NCBI GenBank assembly: GCA_002356435.2
Contig: AP018040.2
Span: 3,038,001-3,102,000, forward strand
DNA length: 64,000 nucleotides
Source of the DNA: Petrimonas sp. IBARAKI
GTDB lineage: Bacteria > Bacteroidota > Bacteroidia > Bacteroidales > Dysgonomonadaceae
Reading direction: 5' to 3'
Under the pieces are notes generated by a model. It was not told the origin of the DNA. It was given only the letters and a program-made list of their open reading frames with translations, and did not search any database. The number at the start of each line of letters is the position of its first letter. Positions within the stretch are counted from its first letter, which is position 1. Shown piece after piece: positions 1-12,337 of the stretch. A program made the position numbers and the translations under genes.

Positions 1-2
1 GG

Positions 3-1703
3 AATTATGAAAAAGGCTATCTTGTTCATGAAAATAAAGGAAAAATGGGAGACCTGATCTTAAAATTAGATGTAAAACCAATCGATTGGCTTACCTTAAC
101 AACAAATCTTAAAATTGATTATAACGATCGGTCCAGGGGTATTTATAGGGATTCTAAAACCAGTTATCAAAATTTAGGGCTGAATTATGCAAGTATGGAA
201 AAGACTTCTGACTTTGGATATACGTGGAACGGTATCTTAAATTTTGACAAAATATTTAGAGATACGCACAAGATAATGAGTACTGCTGTGGTGGAAGCAA
301 TTCAGGAAAAAGATGAATGGGTGGGTGCCTCTTCTCAAAATATTCCCGCACAGTATATGGATTATCATTTTCTTCAATCGGGAATAATAAATAGAGATAT
401 TTGGTCGGGATACGAGAAAACCACATTATTATCTTATATGTTCAGAACTCAATATGAATATATGGGAAAATACTTATTCAATTTTGCAGTTCGAACAGAC
501 GGATCTTCCCGGTTGGCTGAAGGTAACAAATGGAGAACTTTCCCATCCATGTCGATGGCATGGGTGTTGACTGAAGAGGAATTTATGAAAAATCAGTCCC
601 TTTTTACGGTTCTCAAGCTGAGAGGCAGCTACGGTGAAGTAGGAAATCAAGCCATATCAGCTTATCAAACACTTACTACTTTAACACAAGGCGCTTATAG
701 TTGGGCAGGAAATGGAATTTATACCTGGCAACCAAGCGGAATAGCCAACAAGAGGCTGGGATGGGAGGTTTCAAAAACATGGAATACTGGACTTGATTTT
801 AACATCTTAAAAAATAAATTATCAGGGGGTATTGAACTATACAGCACTATTAATGAAGATCTTCTTATGCAGCGATCAATACCTCAGAGCACGGGATTCA
901 GTAATATTTGGCAAAATATTGGCAAAACATCCAATAAAGGGGTCGAAATATCCTTATCTTCCGAATTGATTTCAAGAAAAGAATTCAAGTGGAACATCAG
1001 CTCCATGACTTCAAGGAATTGGAACAAAATCATAGATTTAGCCGATGGGAAAGACAACAGAGGAAATCGATGGTTTATAGGTCATCCGATCAGTGTTATC
1101 TGGGATCATAAAAAGACGGGGATTTGGCAAATTGAAGAAGCTGAGGAAGCAAAAAAATACAAAATGGAGCCCGGGGAAATAAAATTAATCGACAGAGACG
1201 GTGACCTTGCTTTCACAGATAACGACCGGTTTATTCTGGGACAAAAAGAACCAAAGTGGATTACCTCTCTTCAAAACAATTTGAAATATAAAAATATTGA
1301 CTTTTCATTCAATATCGTTGGCCAATTTGGCCATCTTATCACTGCAAGCAATTACACTCAAGAATGGAATGCTGACAAAATGATGATTGACGCTGTTGAC
1401 TGGTGGACACCACTTAACCCGACAAATGATTGGCCGAGGGCGCACACGGCTCAGTCACACAAATTTAACGGCACGTTGTCGATTTTTAACGGCGATTTCA
1501 TAAAAATGCAAAATATCTCCTTAGGATATGATCTTAGTAGCTTTTTCTCCAAAGTTGACCTAAAAAAACTAAGGATCTATTTCCAGGCAAGCAATCCCTT
1601 TTACTTTTACAAATCTTGTCCTCCTGATGTTAATCCGGAACAACCAAACACAATGTACACAATTCCATCATCCTACGTGATGGGTATTAATTTAAATTTT
1701 TAA
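3..1703 (+). CDS. SusC-family TonB-dependent outer-membrane transporter, 5'-truncated by the window edge
   Basis: This is the C-terminal 566 residues of a SusC/RagA-type TonB-dependent receptor that imports oligosaccharides or other large ligands across the outer membrane with a SusD partner. The frame is open from the first bases, so the ATG at 45 is only an internal methionine and the signal peptide, plug and early barrel lie outside the window. Visible barrel motifs are typical of the family: a YMFRTQYEYMGKYLFNFAVR-type strand, RTDGSSRLAEG, LRGSYGEVGNQ, and a C-terminal strand ending in phenylalanine (VMGINLNF). The susD gene follows after 22 bases, so the two are co-transcribed. The substrate cannot be told from sequence. 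The region is AT-rich compared with the housekeeping genes further in. Confidence 0.93.
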   Translation, partial: NYEKGYLVHENKGKMGDLILKLDVKPIDWLTLTTNLKIDYNDRSRGIYRDSKTSYQNLGLNYASMEKTSDFGYTWNGILNFDKIFRDTHKIMSTAVVEAIQEKDEWVGASSQNIPAQYMDYHFLQSGIINRDIWSGYEKTTLLSYMFRTQYEYMGKYLFNFAVRTDGSSRLAEGNKWRTFPSMSMAWVLTEEEFMKNQSLFTVLKLRGSYGEVGNQAISAYQTLTTLTQGAYSWAGNGIYTWQPSGIANKRLGWEVSKTWNTGLDFNILKNKLSGGIELYSTINEDLLMQRSIPQSTGFSNIWQNIGKTSNKGVEISLSSELISRKEFKWNISSMTSRNWNKIIDLADGKDNRGNRWFIGHPISVIWDHKKTGIWQIEEAEEAKKYKMEPGEIKLIDRDGDLAFTDNDRFILGQKEPKWITSLQNNLKYKNIDFSFNIVGQFGHLITASNYTQEWNADKMMIDAVDWWTPLNPTNDWPRAHTAQSHKFNGTLSIFNGDFIKMQNISLGYDLSSFFSKVDLKKLRIYFQASNPFYFYKSCPPDVNPEQPNTMYTIPSSYVMGINLNF

Positions 1704-1725
1704 AATACTTTATAAACAGAAAAAT

Positions 1726-3588
1726 ATGAAAAAGTTAGTTTTCTTTATATTTGCATTAACTCTTTTTGGATGTCAAGATTTTTTAAAAGAAGAATCCAAG
1801 AGCCAGATGACCGAAAATTACTATGAGACAGAGCAGGGGTTATATGAAGGAGTTGGTGGTGTATATACTGTATGCAGAGCATTATACCAACATCACATGT
1901 TTCGTCTTAATTACTTTGGTGATTTGGTTGAAAACGCTTCATCAATGAATAATTCCTACGATCAGGCAGCAAACGTTAGCTGGGATTCATTAAACGATGT
2001 CTTTGCGAATTTACATAAAGGTATTATGATTATTAATCGCCTTGAGAAGATTATTGGTGAGAATCCGGACAATCAAACAAAAGAAATTTATCTGGCAGAA
2101 ATAAGGTTATTAAGGGCTTTCTTTTACCAAATTCAAGTAGAGGCATGGGGCAAGTACGGCCATTTCCAAGATAAGGTTTATACAGAATATGACCCGGAGA
2201 TGCTTAATATAAATCAACAGTCTGTTGAGTTTTTCTATACACAAATTCTGAAAGATGTAAATTATGCGATTGAGAAATTACCAATAAAAGCGGAAGTCAA
2301 AGAAATCGGAAAACTCACACAAGGAGCAGCTAAAGCACTAAAAGCAAGATTCTTATTGGCAATTTCTGGATATTCGAACTCTGAATATAGCTCACAACCG
2401 GAATACAATTTACATTCAAAATTAGGATATGCTTCGATTGAAAGCCTTTATACCGAGGCTAAGAATTTAGCGTTAAGTGTAATTAGCGATTATGGCTATA
2501 AAATGGAAAATGAATATAGCGAAGTTTTCAATGCATACAACAAAACAAGCGATGAAATTATATGGGCTGTACAATGGACAACCGATAAGATGTTCAACGA
2601 TCCTGCTCAATATTTTCACAGACCTGGGATAGGCCGCACAAGCGAAACATCCGTAATGCATATAAACAATAACGGAACAACAACCGCCTCCACAAAATCG
2701 CTGGTTGTCACCCGAATAAACACTGATGGAAAAACACTTAAATACTCAATGCCTTCTCACTCAATGTTTTACGGCAGAGAATACAGGCATATAATGCCTA
2801 ATTTTCATTGGATAACCATGTATGCGGATAACGATAAACGTAAGCTTGCCAATTTTGAAACGTTGTACGTAAAAATTGATGACGACAAGGCTCCTCCTGT
2901 AAACATTACAGATACAGTATGTTATATGCCAATAAGAGCAATTACCGCTGAAGAAGATAAAAGATATAGCGACTGGGTGGCTTCAGGAGATCCCCATGCT
3001 TATTTTTTAGATGGATTAAACGAAGTATTTGATATGGATGATCCTTCGTCCGAATACTATGGGGGGCCTCTTAAACATAGAAGCAGATACTACAGCCTGA
3101 AAAAGTTTTATGACAGATCGAGGACCGAAATGGGTAAACAGGAGACTGGAAATGCAAATGCAATATTGATAAGACTACCGGAAATGCACTTAATCGTGGC
3201 AGAGTGCAACTGGAAGCTTAACTTAGGAGATGAGTCTGTTTATGCTGCTCTCAAACCTATATGGGAAAGATCCTTTACGAACTTGGCTGATGCTGATGTT
3301 TATAAAAAAGGAGTTATTGATATTGATTTTATAATAGATGAATATCAAAGAGAATTGGGTATGGAGTTCAACAACTTTTTCATTTTGAAAAGAACACGCA
3401 AACTAGTAGACAGAATCAAAAAATACAATCCTAAAAGCAGAGAAGAAACTGTTGATAATATTCAAAGATGGAAAGACTACGTCAATGATAGTCACTATAT
3501 AAAGCCTCTTCCTCAAAATCAGGTCAATAATTTCAGAAACATAACAAAAGATATGTTGCCTCCCGGGTATGATTACGGATCAATGTAA
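1726..3588 (+). CDS. SusD/RagB-family surface glycan-binding lipoprotein
   Basis: SusD proteins sit on the outer-membrane surface as the lid of the SusC transporter and help capture the substrate. The protein (620 aa) starts with a lipoprotein signal peptide whose lipobox ends LTLFGC, making Cys16 the lipidated residue, followed by QDFLKEES, a usual SusD beginning. The TPR-like alpha-helical core is suggested by EIRLLRAFFYQIQVEAWG, a family hallmark near residue 130. The C-terminal part has the usual PLPQNQVN stretch before the end. It directly follows susC and precedes a DUF6807 lipoprotein gene, so it belongs to the same PUL. The substrate is unknown; the function call rests on family membership. 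Confidence 0.93.
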   Translation: MKKLVFFIFALTLFGCQDFLKEESKSQMTENYYETEQGLYEGVGGVYTVCRALYQHHMFRLNYFGDLVENASSMNNSYDQAANVSWDSLNDVFANLHKGIMIINRLEKIIGENPDNQTKEIYLAEIRLLRAFFYQIQVEAWGKYGHFQDKVYTEYDPEMLNINQQSVEFFYTQILKDVNYAIEKLPIKAEVKEIGKLTQGAAKALKARFLLAISGYSNSEYSSQPEYNLHSKLGYASIESLYTEAKNLALSVISDYGYKMENEYSEVFNAYNKTSDEIIWAVQWTTDKMFNDPAQYFHRPGIGRTSETSVMHINNNGTTTASTKSLVVTRINTDGKTLKYSMPSHSMFYGREYRHIMPNFHWITMYADNDKRKLANFETLYVKIDDDKAPPVNITDTVCYMPIRAITAEEDKRYSDWVASGDPHAYFLDGLNEVFDMDDPSSEYYGGPLKHRSRYYSLKKFYDRSRTEMGKQETGNANAILIRLPEMHLIVAECNWKLNLGDESVYAALKPIWERSFTNLADADVYKKGVIDIDFIIDEYQRELGMEFNNFFILKRTRKLVDRIKKYNPKSREETVDNIQRWKDYVNDSHYIKPLPQNQVNNFRNITKDMLPPGYDYGSM

Positions 3589-3634
3589 AGCGTTAATTCA
3601 TTAGAACTATCTATCAAATTTTATAATTTAGAAA

Positions 3635-4657
3635 ATGAAAAAAATAGTTAAAGCCCTAATCATTGCAGCGCTGATAATGCATGTAAGCTGCCAAGGCACT
3701 TCAACAAACGTCAGGTTTAATGTCAGCGAAGAAAAAAAGGCAGTTGAGGTATACGTAAACGATATTTATTTTACATCGTTTATTTATCCGGAAAACCTGG
3801 AAAAGCCATGTCTTTATCCTATAAAAACACCCTCCGGAAAATTTATCACAAGAGGGTTTCCCTTGAATCCAAGGCCTTTTGAGAGAACCGATCATCCACA
3901 TCACATTGGATTATGGTTTAATTTCGGGGATGTAAACGGACTTGATTTCTGGAATAACTCCTATTCCATAAAACCGGAAGATAAAGATAAATATGGGATA
4001 ATTTTGTTTGATAAAGTTATTGAAGCAGATAACCGGAAAGGGAGATTGGTTGTTCAATCAAAATGGACAGATAATAATGGAAGTATTTTATTGAATGAAA
4101 AGACGACCTACATCTTTGAAGGGCTGAAAAACGATATCAGGACGATTGAAAGAGTTACAGAACTGACAGCAAATAAGGAAGTAACTTTTACAGGGAACAA
4201 AGAAGGGCTGATCGGTTTGAGGGTAGACAGAACTTTCGAGGAACCGACTCAAAAAGCTGAGAAGTTTTTAGATGCAAACGGAAATGTAACAGAAACTCCG
4301 GCCCTGAATAACGAAGGTGTAAATGGATTCTACAGAAATGCAGAAGGTTTAACAGGGGGAGACGTCTGGGGAAAAAGGAGCAAATGGGTTGCTTTAAAAG
4401 CTGATAAGGAAGGCGAAACAATCACCATCGTTATCATGGACAATAAAAACAACCCTAATTATCCGGCATGGTCTCACGCAAGAGGTTATGGATTATTTGC
4501 AGCCAACAATCTGGGGGGAAAGGTTGTGGATAAGAATTCGGACCCGGTTGAATTGAAGTTGTCCAGCGGTGAGAAAGTAACTTTTAAACACAAGGTTATT
4601 ATTGCCGGAGATATGAGTGATCAGGAAATAAACAGGTTTTCTGACGATTTTAATTGA
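3635..4657 (+). CDS. DUF6807 (PmoA-like) lipoprotein
   Basis: This 340-residue protein carries a lipoprotein signal peptide (lipobox ending HVSC, Cys20) and then a beta-rich domain that I recognise as the DUF6807 family, often labelled 'methane oxygenase PmoA' in databases although methane oxidation is not implied. Family marks are the histidine-rich FERTDHPHHIGLWFNFGDVN stretch near residue 90 and the SKWVALKAD and NPNYPAWSHARGYGLFAANN blocks in the second half. The clustered histidines could bind a metal or a sugar; this is inference. It is the last gene of the left-hand PUL, 46 bases after susD, and is followed by a hairpin terminator. The family is common in Bacteroidota sugar loci, but its enzymatic role is, as far as I know, poorly established. 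Confidence 0.75.
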   Translation: MKKIVKALIIAALIMHVSCQGTSTNVRFNVSEEKKAVEVYVNDIYFTSFIYPENLEKPCLYPIKTPSGKFITRGFPLNPRPFERTDHPHHIGLWFNFGDVNGLDFWNNSYSIKPEDKDKYGIILFDKVIEADNRKGRLVVQSKWTDNNGSILLNEKTTYIFEGLKNDIRTIERVTELTANKEVTFTGNKEGLIGLRVDRTFEEPTQKAEKFLDANGNVTETPALNNEGVNGFYRNAEGLTGGDVWGKRSKWVALKADKEGETITIVIMDNKNNPNYPAWSHARGYGLFAANNLGGKVVDKNSDPVELKLSSGEKVTFKHKVIIAGDMSDQEINRFSDDFN

Positions 4658-4686
4658 CCGTGGATTACACATCGTTCACGTAATCA

Positions 4687-4718
4687 AAAAGCCAGAAGCG
4701 AAGATGCTCCTGGCTTTT
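4687..4718 (+). terminator. Intrinsic terminator closing the left PUL
   Basis: A nine-base inverted repeat (AAAAGCCAG and CTGGCTTTT) lies 30 bases after the DUF6807 stop codon. The loop region can extend the stem by three more pairs (AGC/GCT). The A-run before and T-run after the stem make it a plausible bidirectional intrinsic terminator. Confidence 0.75.
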
Positions 4719-4852
4719 AACTTAATTTAAACCGGATTAAGAATAACGGATGGAAATTCAGTGTAATTTTAGCTGATTTTTATCCGGCAGAACATCTACC
4801 CTTTAAAATCGTAGAGACCATTAAAAAACAACGGTAATTCTCTTCTTTTTTT

Positions 4853-5938
4853 ATGAATGCAATAGCACTTTACTGGATTGCTTTTATAGCCATCTTCATC
4901 ATTGTGTATGGAATAGACCTCTACGTGACTTCCCACCGCCAAAGAACAATTAGTGTGAAATCATCCTTAACCTGGACAGCCGTATGGATTTCCGTAGCAA
5001 TAGCATTTGGAGCTTCTCTTTATTTTCTCTTCCCTCAGAATCCGGAAAGCACGGTGCGAACCGGTCCTGTAATGATGACAAAATTTATCTCGGGGTATTT
5101 GACGGAATATTCGTTATCCGTGGATAATCTTTTCGTATTTATACTGATCTTTTCAATGATGGGCATTCATCCGAAAAACCAACCAAAGTTACTGAAACTG
5201 GGAATTTTGATTTCGGTTGTACTAAGAATTCTTTTTATACTGGTGGGAATGGAACTGGTAGAACGCTTTCACTGGATTATCTACATATTTGGTGTTGTTT
5301 TGATTTGGACGGCATACAAGATGGCTTTTTCGAAAGAAGATGAAAACGTAAATCCCAAATCGAACATTCTGTACAAGGGAGCTTCCAGGTTATTCCCCAT
5401 CGATCCCGACATACATTCGCCTCATTTTTTCACTCAAATAAACGGAAAAATCCACTTAACCAATATTTTTCTTGCCTTGCTTGTTATCGGCTCCACCGAC
5501 ATCTTGTTTGCTGTTGACTCTATTCCGGCTATTATCGGCGTTATAAAAGAAGGTATAAACAACGTCCTTACACTCAGTGAAGAGAACTTTCTTGCCATTT
5601 CTTCCAATGTTTTCGCAGTGATGGGCTTAATATCGCTTTTTTTCGCGTTGAAAGGAATTATGGGAATGTTCCGTTACTTGAAAACAGGTGTGAGTTTCAT
5701 TCTCTTGTTTATAGGCATGAAAATGCTGCTGAGTTCCGTGCATTCGGTAGGAGAATTTTTTGCACACCATTCATGGGTCTCGCTAGCGGTTATCATCGGT
5801 ACGTTGATTATTTCTATCCTTTTATCCATGCTGATTTCCGAACGAAAAGAATCCGATAAGCTTCAGGAAGCTGTGCAGAAATTGAAAGAAGAAATGGAGG
5901 AGTCGAAACCCAAACATGTGGGAAAATTTATGCATTAG
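4853..5938 (+). CDS. TerC/Alx-family integral membrane protein
   Basis: This 361-residue polytopic membrane protein belongs to the TerC family, which includes the tellurium-resistance protein TerC and the E. coli Alx/YgdQ group, linked to metal (especially Mn) homeostasis. Family signatures are visible: EYSLSVDNLFVFILIF in the third membrane segment (about residue 83) and GSTDILFAVDSIPAI near residue 215, both with conserved acidic residues inside membrane helices. Eight or nine hydrophobic segments can be counted, and the C-terminus is a charged helix (about residues 330-360). It stands alone after a terminator and before the hydG promoter, so it is probably a single-gene unit. The ion handled is not evident. 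Confidence 0.88.
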   Translation: MNAIALYWIAFIAIFIIVYGIDLYVTSHRQRTISVKSSLTWTAVWISVAIAFGASLYFLFPQNPESTVRTGPVMMTKFISGYLTEYSLSVDNLFVFILIFSMMGIHPKNQPKLLKLGILISVVLRILFILVGMELVERFHWIIYIFGVVLIWTAYKMAFSKEDENVNPKSNILYKGASRLFPIDPDIHSPHFFTQINGKIHLTNIFLALLVIGSTDILFAVDSIPAIIGVIKEGINNVLTLSEENFLAISSNVFAVMGLISLFFALKGIMGMFRYLKTGVSFILLFIGMKMLLSSVHSVGEFFAHHSWVSLAVIIGTLIISILLSMLISERKESDKLQEAVQKLKEEMEESKPKHVGKFMH

Positions 5939-5993
5939 TTGATTTTCCAGTACAGAACACGAGAAAGTTCTGTGATTGATGGAATAAATTTTG

Positions 5994-6001
5994 TAATTTT
6001 G
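5994..6001 (+). promoter_or_regulatory. -7 element of the hydGFE promoter
   Basis: TAATTTTG fits the Bacteroidota -7 consensus TAnnTTTG. A TTG at 5976-5978 is only 15 bases upstream, so the -33 element is weak. Transcription would begin near 6008, making the ATG at 6028 a better start than the in-frame GTG at 6013. Confidence 0.6.
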
Positions 6002-6027
6002 CAGTTCACCTTGTGAATAAACATTTT

Positions 6028-7449
6028 ATGAAATTTACCCCGGAAAAATACGCCATTCCCGATGCACCGATGCAACCCTTCATCGATACAGGCGAGATCT
6101 GGGATTTCCTCAACAAAACAATCTCCACACCCGTCAAGGTGAAAGAAGTGGTTGAAAAATCACTCGCAAAAAGCAGGCTGAATCTCGAAGAAGTGGCCAT
6201 ACTTATCAATGCTACCGATCCGGGGTCGGTACAACTCATTAAGGAGGGAGCCAAGGAACTTAAGAAAAAAATTTACGGGAACCGAATCGTGCTGTTCGCA
6301 CCTCTTTATGTGGGCAATAAGTGCTCCAACAATTGTGCTTACTGCGGATTTAAGGCTTCTAACAGGGATGCCGTTCGTAAAACGCTCTCAGACAAAGAAC
6401 TGGTAAAAGAGATAGAAGTACTGGAAGATAATGGACAAAAGCGATTGATTCTCGTTTACGGCGAACATGCGCAATACAGCCCTGAATTCATTGCCCAAAC
6501 TGTAAAAATCGCATACAGCGTGAAGAAAGGCAACGGCGAAATCCGCCGTGTAAACATTAACGCGGCCCCACTAGACATAGAAGGGTTCCATACGGTGAAA
6601 GAAGCCGGTATCGGCACCTATCAGGTGTTTCAGGAAACCTATCACCGCGAAGCATACAAGACCTATCATTTACGCGGTAAAAAGGCTGATTTCGACTACC
6701 GCCTGACTTCACTCGACCGGGCGTTGGAAGCCGGACTGGACGATGTGGGGATAGGTGCACTTTTCGGATTGTACGACTGGAGGTTCGAGGTGATGGGGCT
6801 GGTTCGCCACACCAATCATCTGGAGGCATGCTACAACGTAGGGCCACACACCATTTCGTTCCCCCGGATCAAAGACGCATCAATGCTTGATTTGGGCGAT
6901 GAATATTTCGTGTCGGACGAAGATTTTACCCGGTTGGTAGCTATACTCCGGTTGGCTGTTCCATACACGGGAATGATTCTTACCGCCCGCGAACCCGCGG
7001 AGCTTCGTAACCAACTGATTCAGTTCGGGGTATCGCAAATCGACGGTGGAACAAAAATTGAATTGGGCAGTTACGCTGAAAAGGAGCAAAACCATGATCT
7101 CAAAAAAGGGCAATTCCGTATAAACGACGACCGATCACTCAACGAAATCATCGACGAGTTGCTTCAGCAGGATATGCTACCGTCCTTCTGTACGGCCTGC
7201 TACCGTCTGGGACGTACGGGTGAACACTTTATGGAGTTCTCCGTTCCCGGCTTCATCAAACGGTTCTGCACTCCCAACGCAATACTCACGCTGGCCGAAT
7301 ACCTGATGGACTATGCACCGGAGCACACCGCAGAAAAGGGATGGGACGTGATTGAAAAAAACATTCACGAACTCAACGAAAATGTACAACATCAGGTACG
7401 TGAAAGAATAGAAAAAATAAAACGGGGAGAACGGGATTTGTATTTTTAA
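6028..7449 (+). CDS. hydG: [FeFe]-hydrogenase H-cluster maturase HydG (radical SAM tyrosine lyase)
   Basis: HydG cleaves tyrosine with radical chemistry to p-cresol and dehydroglycine, which yields the CO and CN ligands of the [FeFe]-hydrogenase active site. The radical SAM cluster motif CSNNCAYC gives Cys99, Cys103 and Cys106 (numbered from this start). The auxiliary cluster motif CX2CX22C, diagnostic of HydG against thiamine synthase ThiH, is present as Cys388, Cys391 and Cys414. The length (473 aa) is normal. The ATG is preferred over an in-frame GTG 15 bases upstream because the -7 promoter element would put the transcript start almost on the GTG, and because homologues as I remember them begin MKF. 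hydF follows after 8 bases. Confidence 0.96.
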   Translation: MKFTPEKYAIPDAPMQPFIDTGEIWDFLNKTISTPVKVKEVVEKSLAKSRLNLEEVAILINATDPGSVQLIKEGAKELKKKIYGNRIVLFAPLYVGNKCSNNCAYCGFKASNRDAVRKTLSDKELVKEIEVLEDNGQKRLILVYGEHAQYSPEFIAQTVKIAYSVKKGNGEIRRVNINAAPLDIEGFHTVKEAGIGTYQVFQETYHREAYKTYHLRGKKADFDYRLTSLDRALEAGLDDVGIGALFGLYDWRFEVMGLVRHTNHLEACYNVGPHTISFPRIKDASMLDLGDEYFVSDEDFTRLVAILRLAVPYTGMILTAREPAELRNQLIQFGVSQIDGGTKIELGSYAEKEQNHDLKKGQFRINDDRSLNEIIDELLQQDMLPSFCTACYRLGRTGEHFMEFSVPGFIKRFCTPNAILTLAEYLMDYAPEHTAEKGWDVIEKNIHELNENVQHQVRERIEKIKRGERDLYF

Positions 7450-7457
7450 TTGGGGAA

Positions 7458-8635
7458 ATGACCAATTCCAGACCACATATCGGCATTTTTGGCCGCCGGA
7501 ACACCGGTAAAAGCTCACTGATCAACCTGCTCACGGGGCAGGAGACCGCTATAATATCCGACATACCCGGCACGACGACCGACCCGGTAAAGAAATCGGT
7601 CGAGATTCTTGGAATCGGCCCAGTAGTATTGGTGGATACCGCCGGAATTGATGATGCGGGTGAATTAGGAAGAAAGCGCATCGACAAATCACTCGATGCG
7701 ATAAAGAAAGTGGACTGCGCCGTGTTACTGATTGCGGGAAATCAGTTTGGACAGTACGAACTGGAGCTTATTCGGCACTTTGGGAAATTCGGTATCCCCT
7801 ACCTCATCCTTCACAACAAAAGCGACCTGTCAAAAATTGCTGCCCTCACAAAAACCGCAATAAAACACCACAGCGATGCCACGGTTCTCGATTTCAGTGC
7901 AAAAGATCCGGGAGATTCGGAGAAAATAATTGATGCACTAAAGAAAATAATACCCGGGGAAAGCCAACAACACAGAACGCTTATAGGCGATCTGGTAAAA
8001 CCGAAGGACACAGTATTGTTCATAACTCCCATTGACAGCGAAGCTCCCGAAGGACGACTGATCCTGCCGCAAAACCAGGCCATACGCGATGCTCTGGATA
8101 ACCATTGCATTGCAGTAGTGGTAAAAGAGACCGAGTTGGACGATTTTCTGAAGCTAGGTATACCTCCAGCGCTTGTTGTTACCGACAGTCAGGCCTTTGG
8201 CTATGTGGCAACACGCATTCCCGAAAACGTTCCGTTAACAAGCTTCAGCATCCTGTTTGCCCGACAAAAAGGCGATTTCAATGACTACCTGCAAGGCACT
8301 CCTCACCTGTCTAAACTAAAAGACGGGGATAATATCCTTATGTTGGAAAGCTGCACTCATCAAACCAACTGCGACGATATCGGACGGGTGAAGATACCGC
8401 AACTCCTCCGGAACTTCACCGGTAAAAACCTATCGTTCACCGTTGTAGGCGGATTGTCGGAGATTGCACCCATCGATTATTCTCTCGTCATCCAATGTGG
8501 GGGATGCATGGTTACACGCAAACAACTGATAAACCGGATAAAACCGTTCACGGAAAAGGACATTCCAGTCACCAATTACGGAATGGTCCTCGCGTATGTA
8601 AACGGTATTTTTGAACGGGCAACGAGAATGTTTTT

Positions 8636-8639
<4 letters not shown>
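7458..8639 (+). CDS. hydF: [FeFe]-hydrogenase H-cluster maturation GTPase HydF
   Basis: HydF is the GTPase scaffold on which the two-iron subcluster is assembled before transfer to the hydrogenase. The N-terminal Ras-like G domain shows the P-loop GRRNTGKSS (Lys18, Ser19), the switch DIPGTTTDP, DTAG and the NKSD base-recognition motif. The C-terminal [4Fe-4S] region shows ESCTHQTNC followed about 45 residues later by QCGGC. In many HydF proteins the last motif reads HCGGC, so the histidine is replaced by glutamine here; variation at this ligand position is known in the family. The protein (393 aa) has the usual length. The stop overlaps the hydE start by four bases, which suggests translational coupling. 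Confidence 0.95.
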
Positions 8640-11148
<2,509 letters not shown>

Positions 11149-11272
11149 GAATTTAAGTGTATCTTTTGAAAATAACTAACAAATAGAAATAATCGCGTTT
11201 CTAAATGACAAAAGAAATGTAAAAATTAAAACTCCTAATAACCAACAAAATGACGACTTTCAGTTCAAAGAA

Positions 11273-12337
11273 TTAATAATGCGCGTTTTCTATTTTCGAC
11301 CGATGGCAAACCAATACATTTTGTTTACTGCCGTGCCAGTTATGAAAACCGTTTCCCTGGCAATCCTTGAAACGCCTGCAATCTTTGCATTGACCCACGC
11401 GCATCCAGTTCCTGTCGCGAAAAGAGTTGAAACGTTGTTCCCATACGTCGTTGAAATTATCGGTGTAAATGTTTCCCTGTGAAAAAGAGCGATCGATATT
11501 GGGACAAGCCGATATGGAGCCGTCAATGAGGATAGAGCCGATATTGATACCCGCCCTGCAGAAATAGAAACTCTCCCGGACTTTCCATTCGTATTTCCCC
11601 ACAAATCCTTCGCAACTAAACTTCACATCGATATCGCCCTCATTCTCCCTCAACTCCCGAATAAAATCCATCAAATAAACAAATTCCTCATCCGAGAGCG
11701 ACAACTCCTCGTTTTGGACCGCCCGTCCTATCGGAATAATGGTAAATAGCCGCCATGCCTTCACCTTGTGGCTTTTAAGAAACTCCTTGATTAGGGAAAG
11801 TTCCGAAATATTTTTTTTGTTGACACACGTGACCACATCGAAGTTTAACCGGAGCGAACGGACTGCCAGGTCGATTGCCGCGACCGCCCTGTCGAAACTT
11901 CGCGGATTGTTTCGCAACCAGTTGTGTGACTCCGGCATCCCGTCCAAGCTGATGGTAAGCGCTCCCAAACCGGCGTTGAGTAACGAATTATGTACCGCTT
12001 CATCGTAAAAATACCCGTTAGAAACCATGGACCAGCGCATTCCGCGCCGGCGGATTTCACGTCCGCACGCAGGCAGATCTTTTCTCAGTAACGGTTCACC
12101 GCCGGTAACGACAACCATCAGGTTTTTTGCAGGGTTTTTAATGGTGTCAAGAGCTTTCAGAAAATCTTCCATCGGCATATCCCGATAGTTACTTTGCTTT
12201 GAACAATCGCTTCCGCAATGCAAACAATCCAGGTTGCACCGGGTCGTGCACTCCCAGAAAAGGTAGCTAAGCTCGTGGCGCCGCGTTTCAACCGCTTTGA
12301 ACTTCCGGAACAAGGCGCGTTTAACAGACGGAATCAT
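11273..12337 (-). CDS. Radical SAM/SPASM enzyme of the rSAM/lipoprotein system
   Basis: This 354-residue radical SAM enzyme has the N-terminal cluster motif ECTTRCNLDCLHCG (Cys30, Cys34, Cys37 region), the VVVTGGEPLLRKDL block that binds SAM, and SLDG. A C-terminal SPASM-type domain holds further cysteines: YFCRAG, SACPNIDRSF, QCKDCRRFKDCQGNG and LVCHRS, enough for auxiliary iron-sulfur clusters. SPASM enzymes usually modify peptides or proteins. The gene overlaps by four bases a small lipoprotein gene with the CYGTP lipobox context, which fits the families I recall as TIGR04133 (enzyme) and TIGR04134 (lipoprotein). The likely, but unproven, inference is that the enzyme modifies that lipoprotein. 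The enzyme itself has no signal peptide, so modification would have to precede export. Confidence 0.85.
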   Translation of the reverse strand: MIPSVKRALFRKFKAVETRRHELSYLFWECTTRCNLDCLHCGSDCSKQSNYRDMPMEDFLKALDTIKNPAKNLMVVVTGGEPLLRKDLPACGREIRRRGMRWSMVSNGYFYDEAVHNSLLNAGLGALTISLDGMPESHNWLRNNPRSFDRAVAAIDLAVRSLRLNFDVVTCVNKKNISELSLIKEFLKSHKVKAWRLFTIIPIGRAVQNEELSLSDEEFVYLMDFIRELRENEGDIDVKFSCEGFVGKYEWKVRESFYFCRAGINIGSILIDGSISACPNIDRSFSQGNIYTDNFNDVWEQRFNSFRDRNWMRVGQCKDCRRFKDCQGNGFHNWHGSKQNVLVCHRSKIENAHY

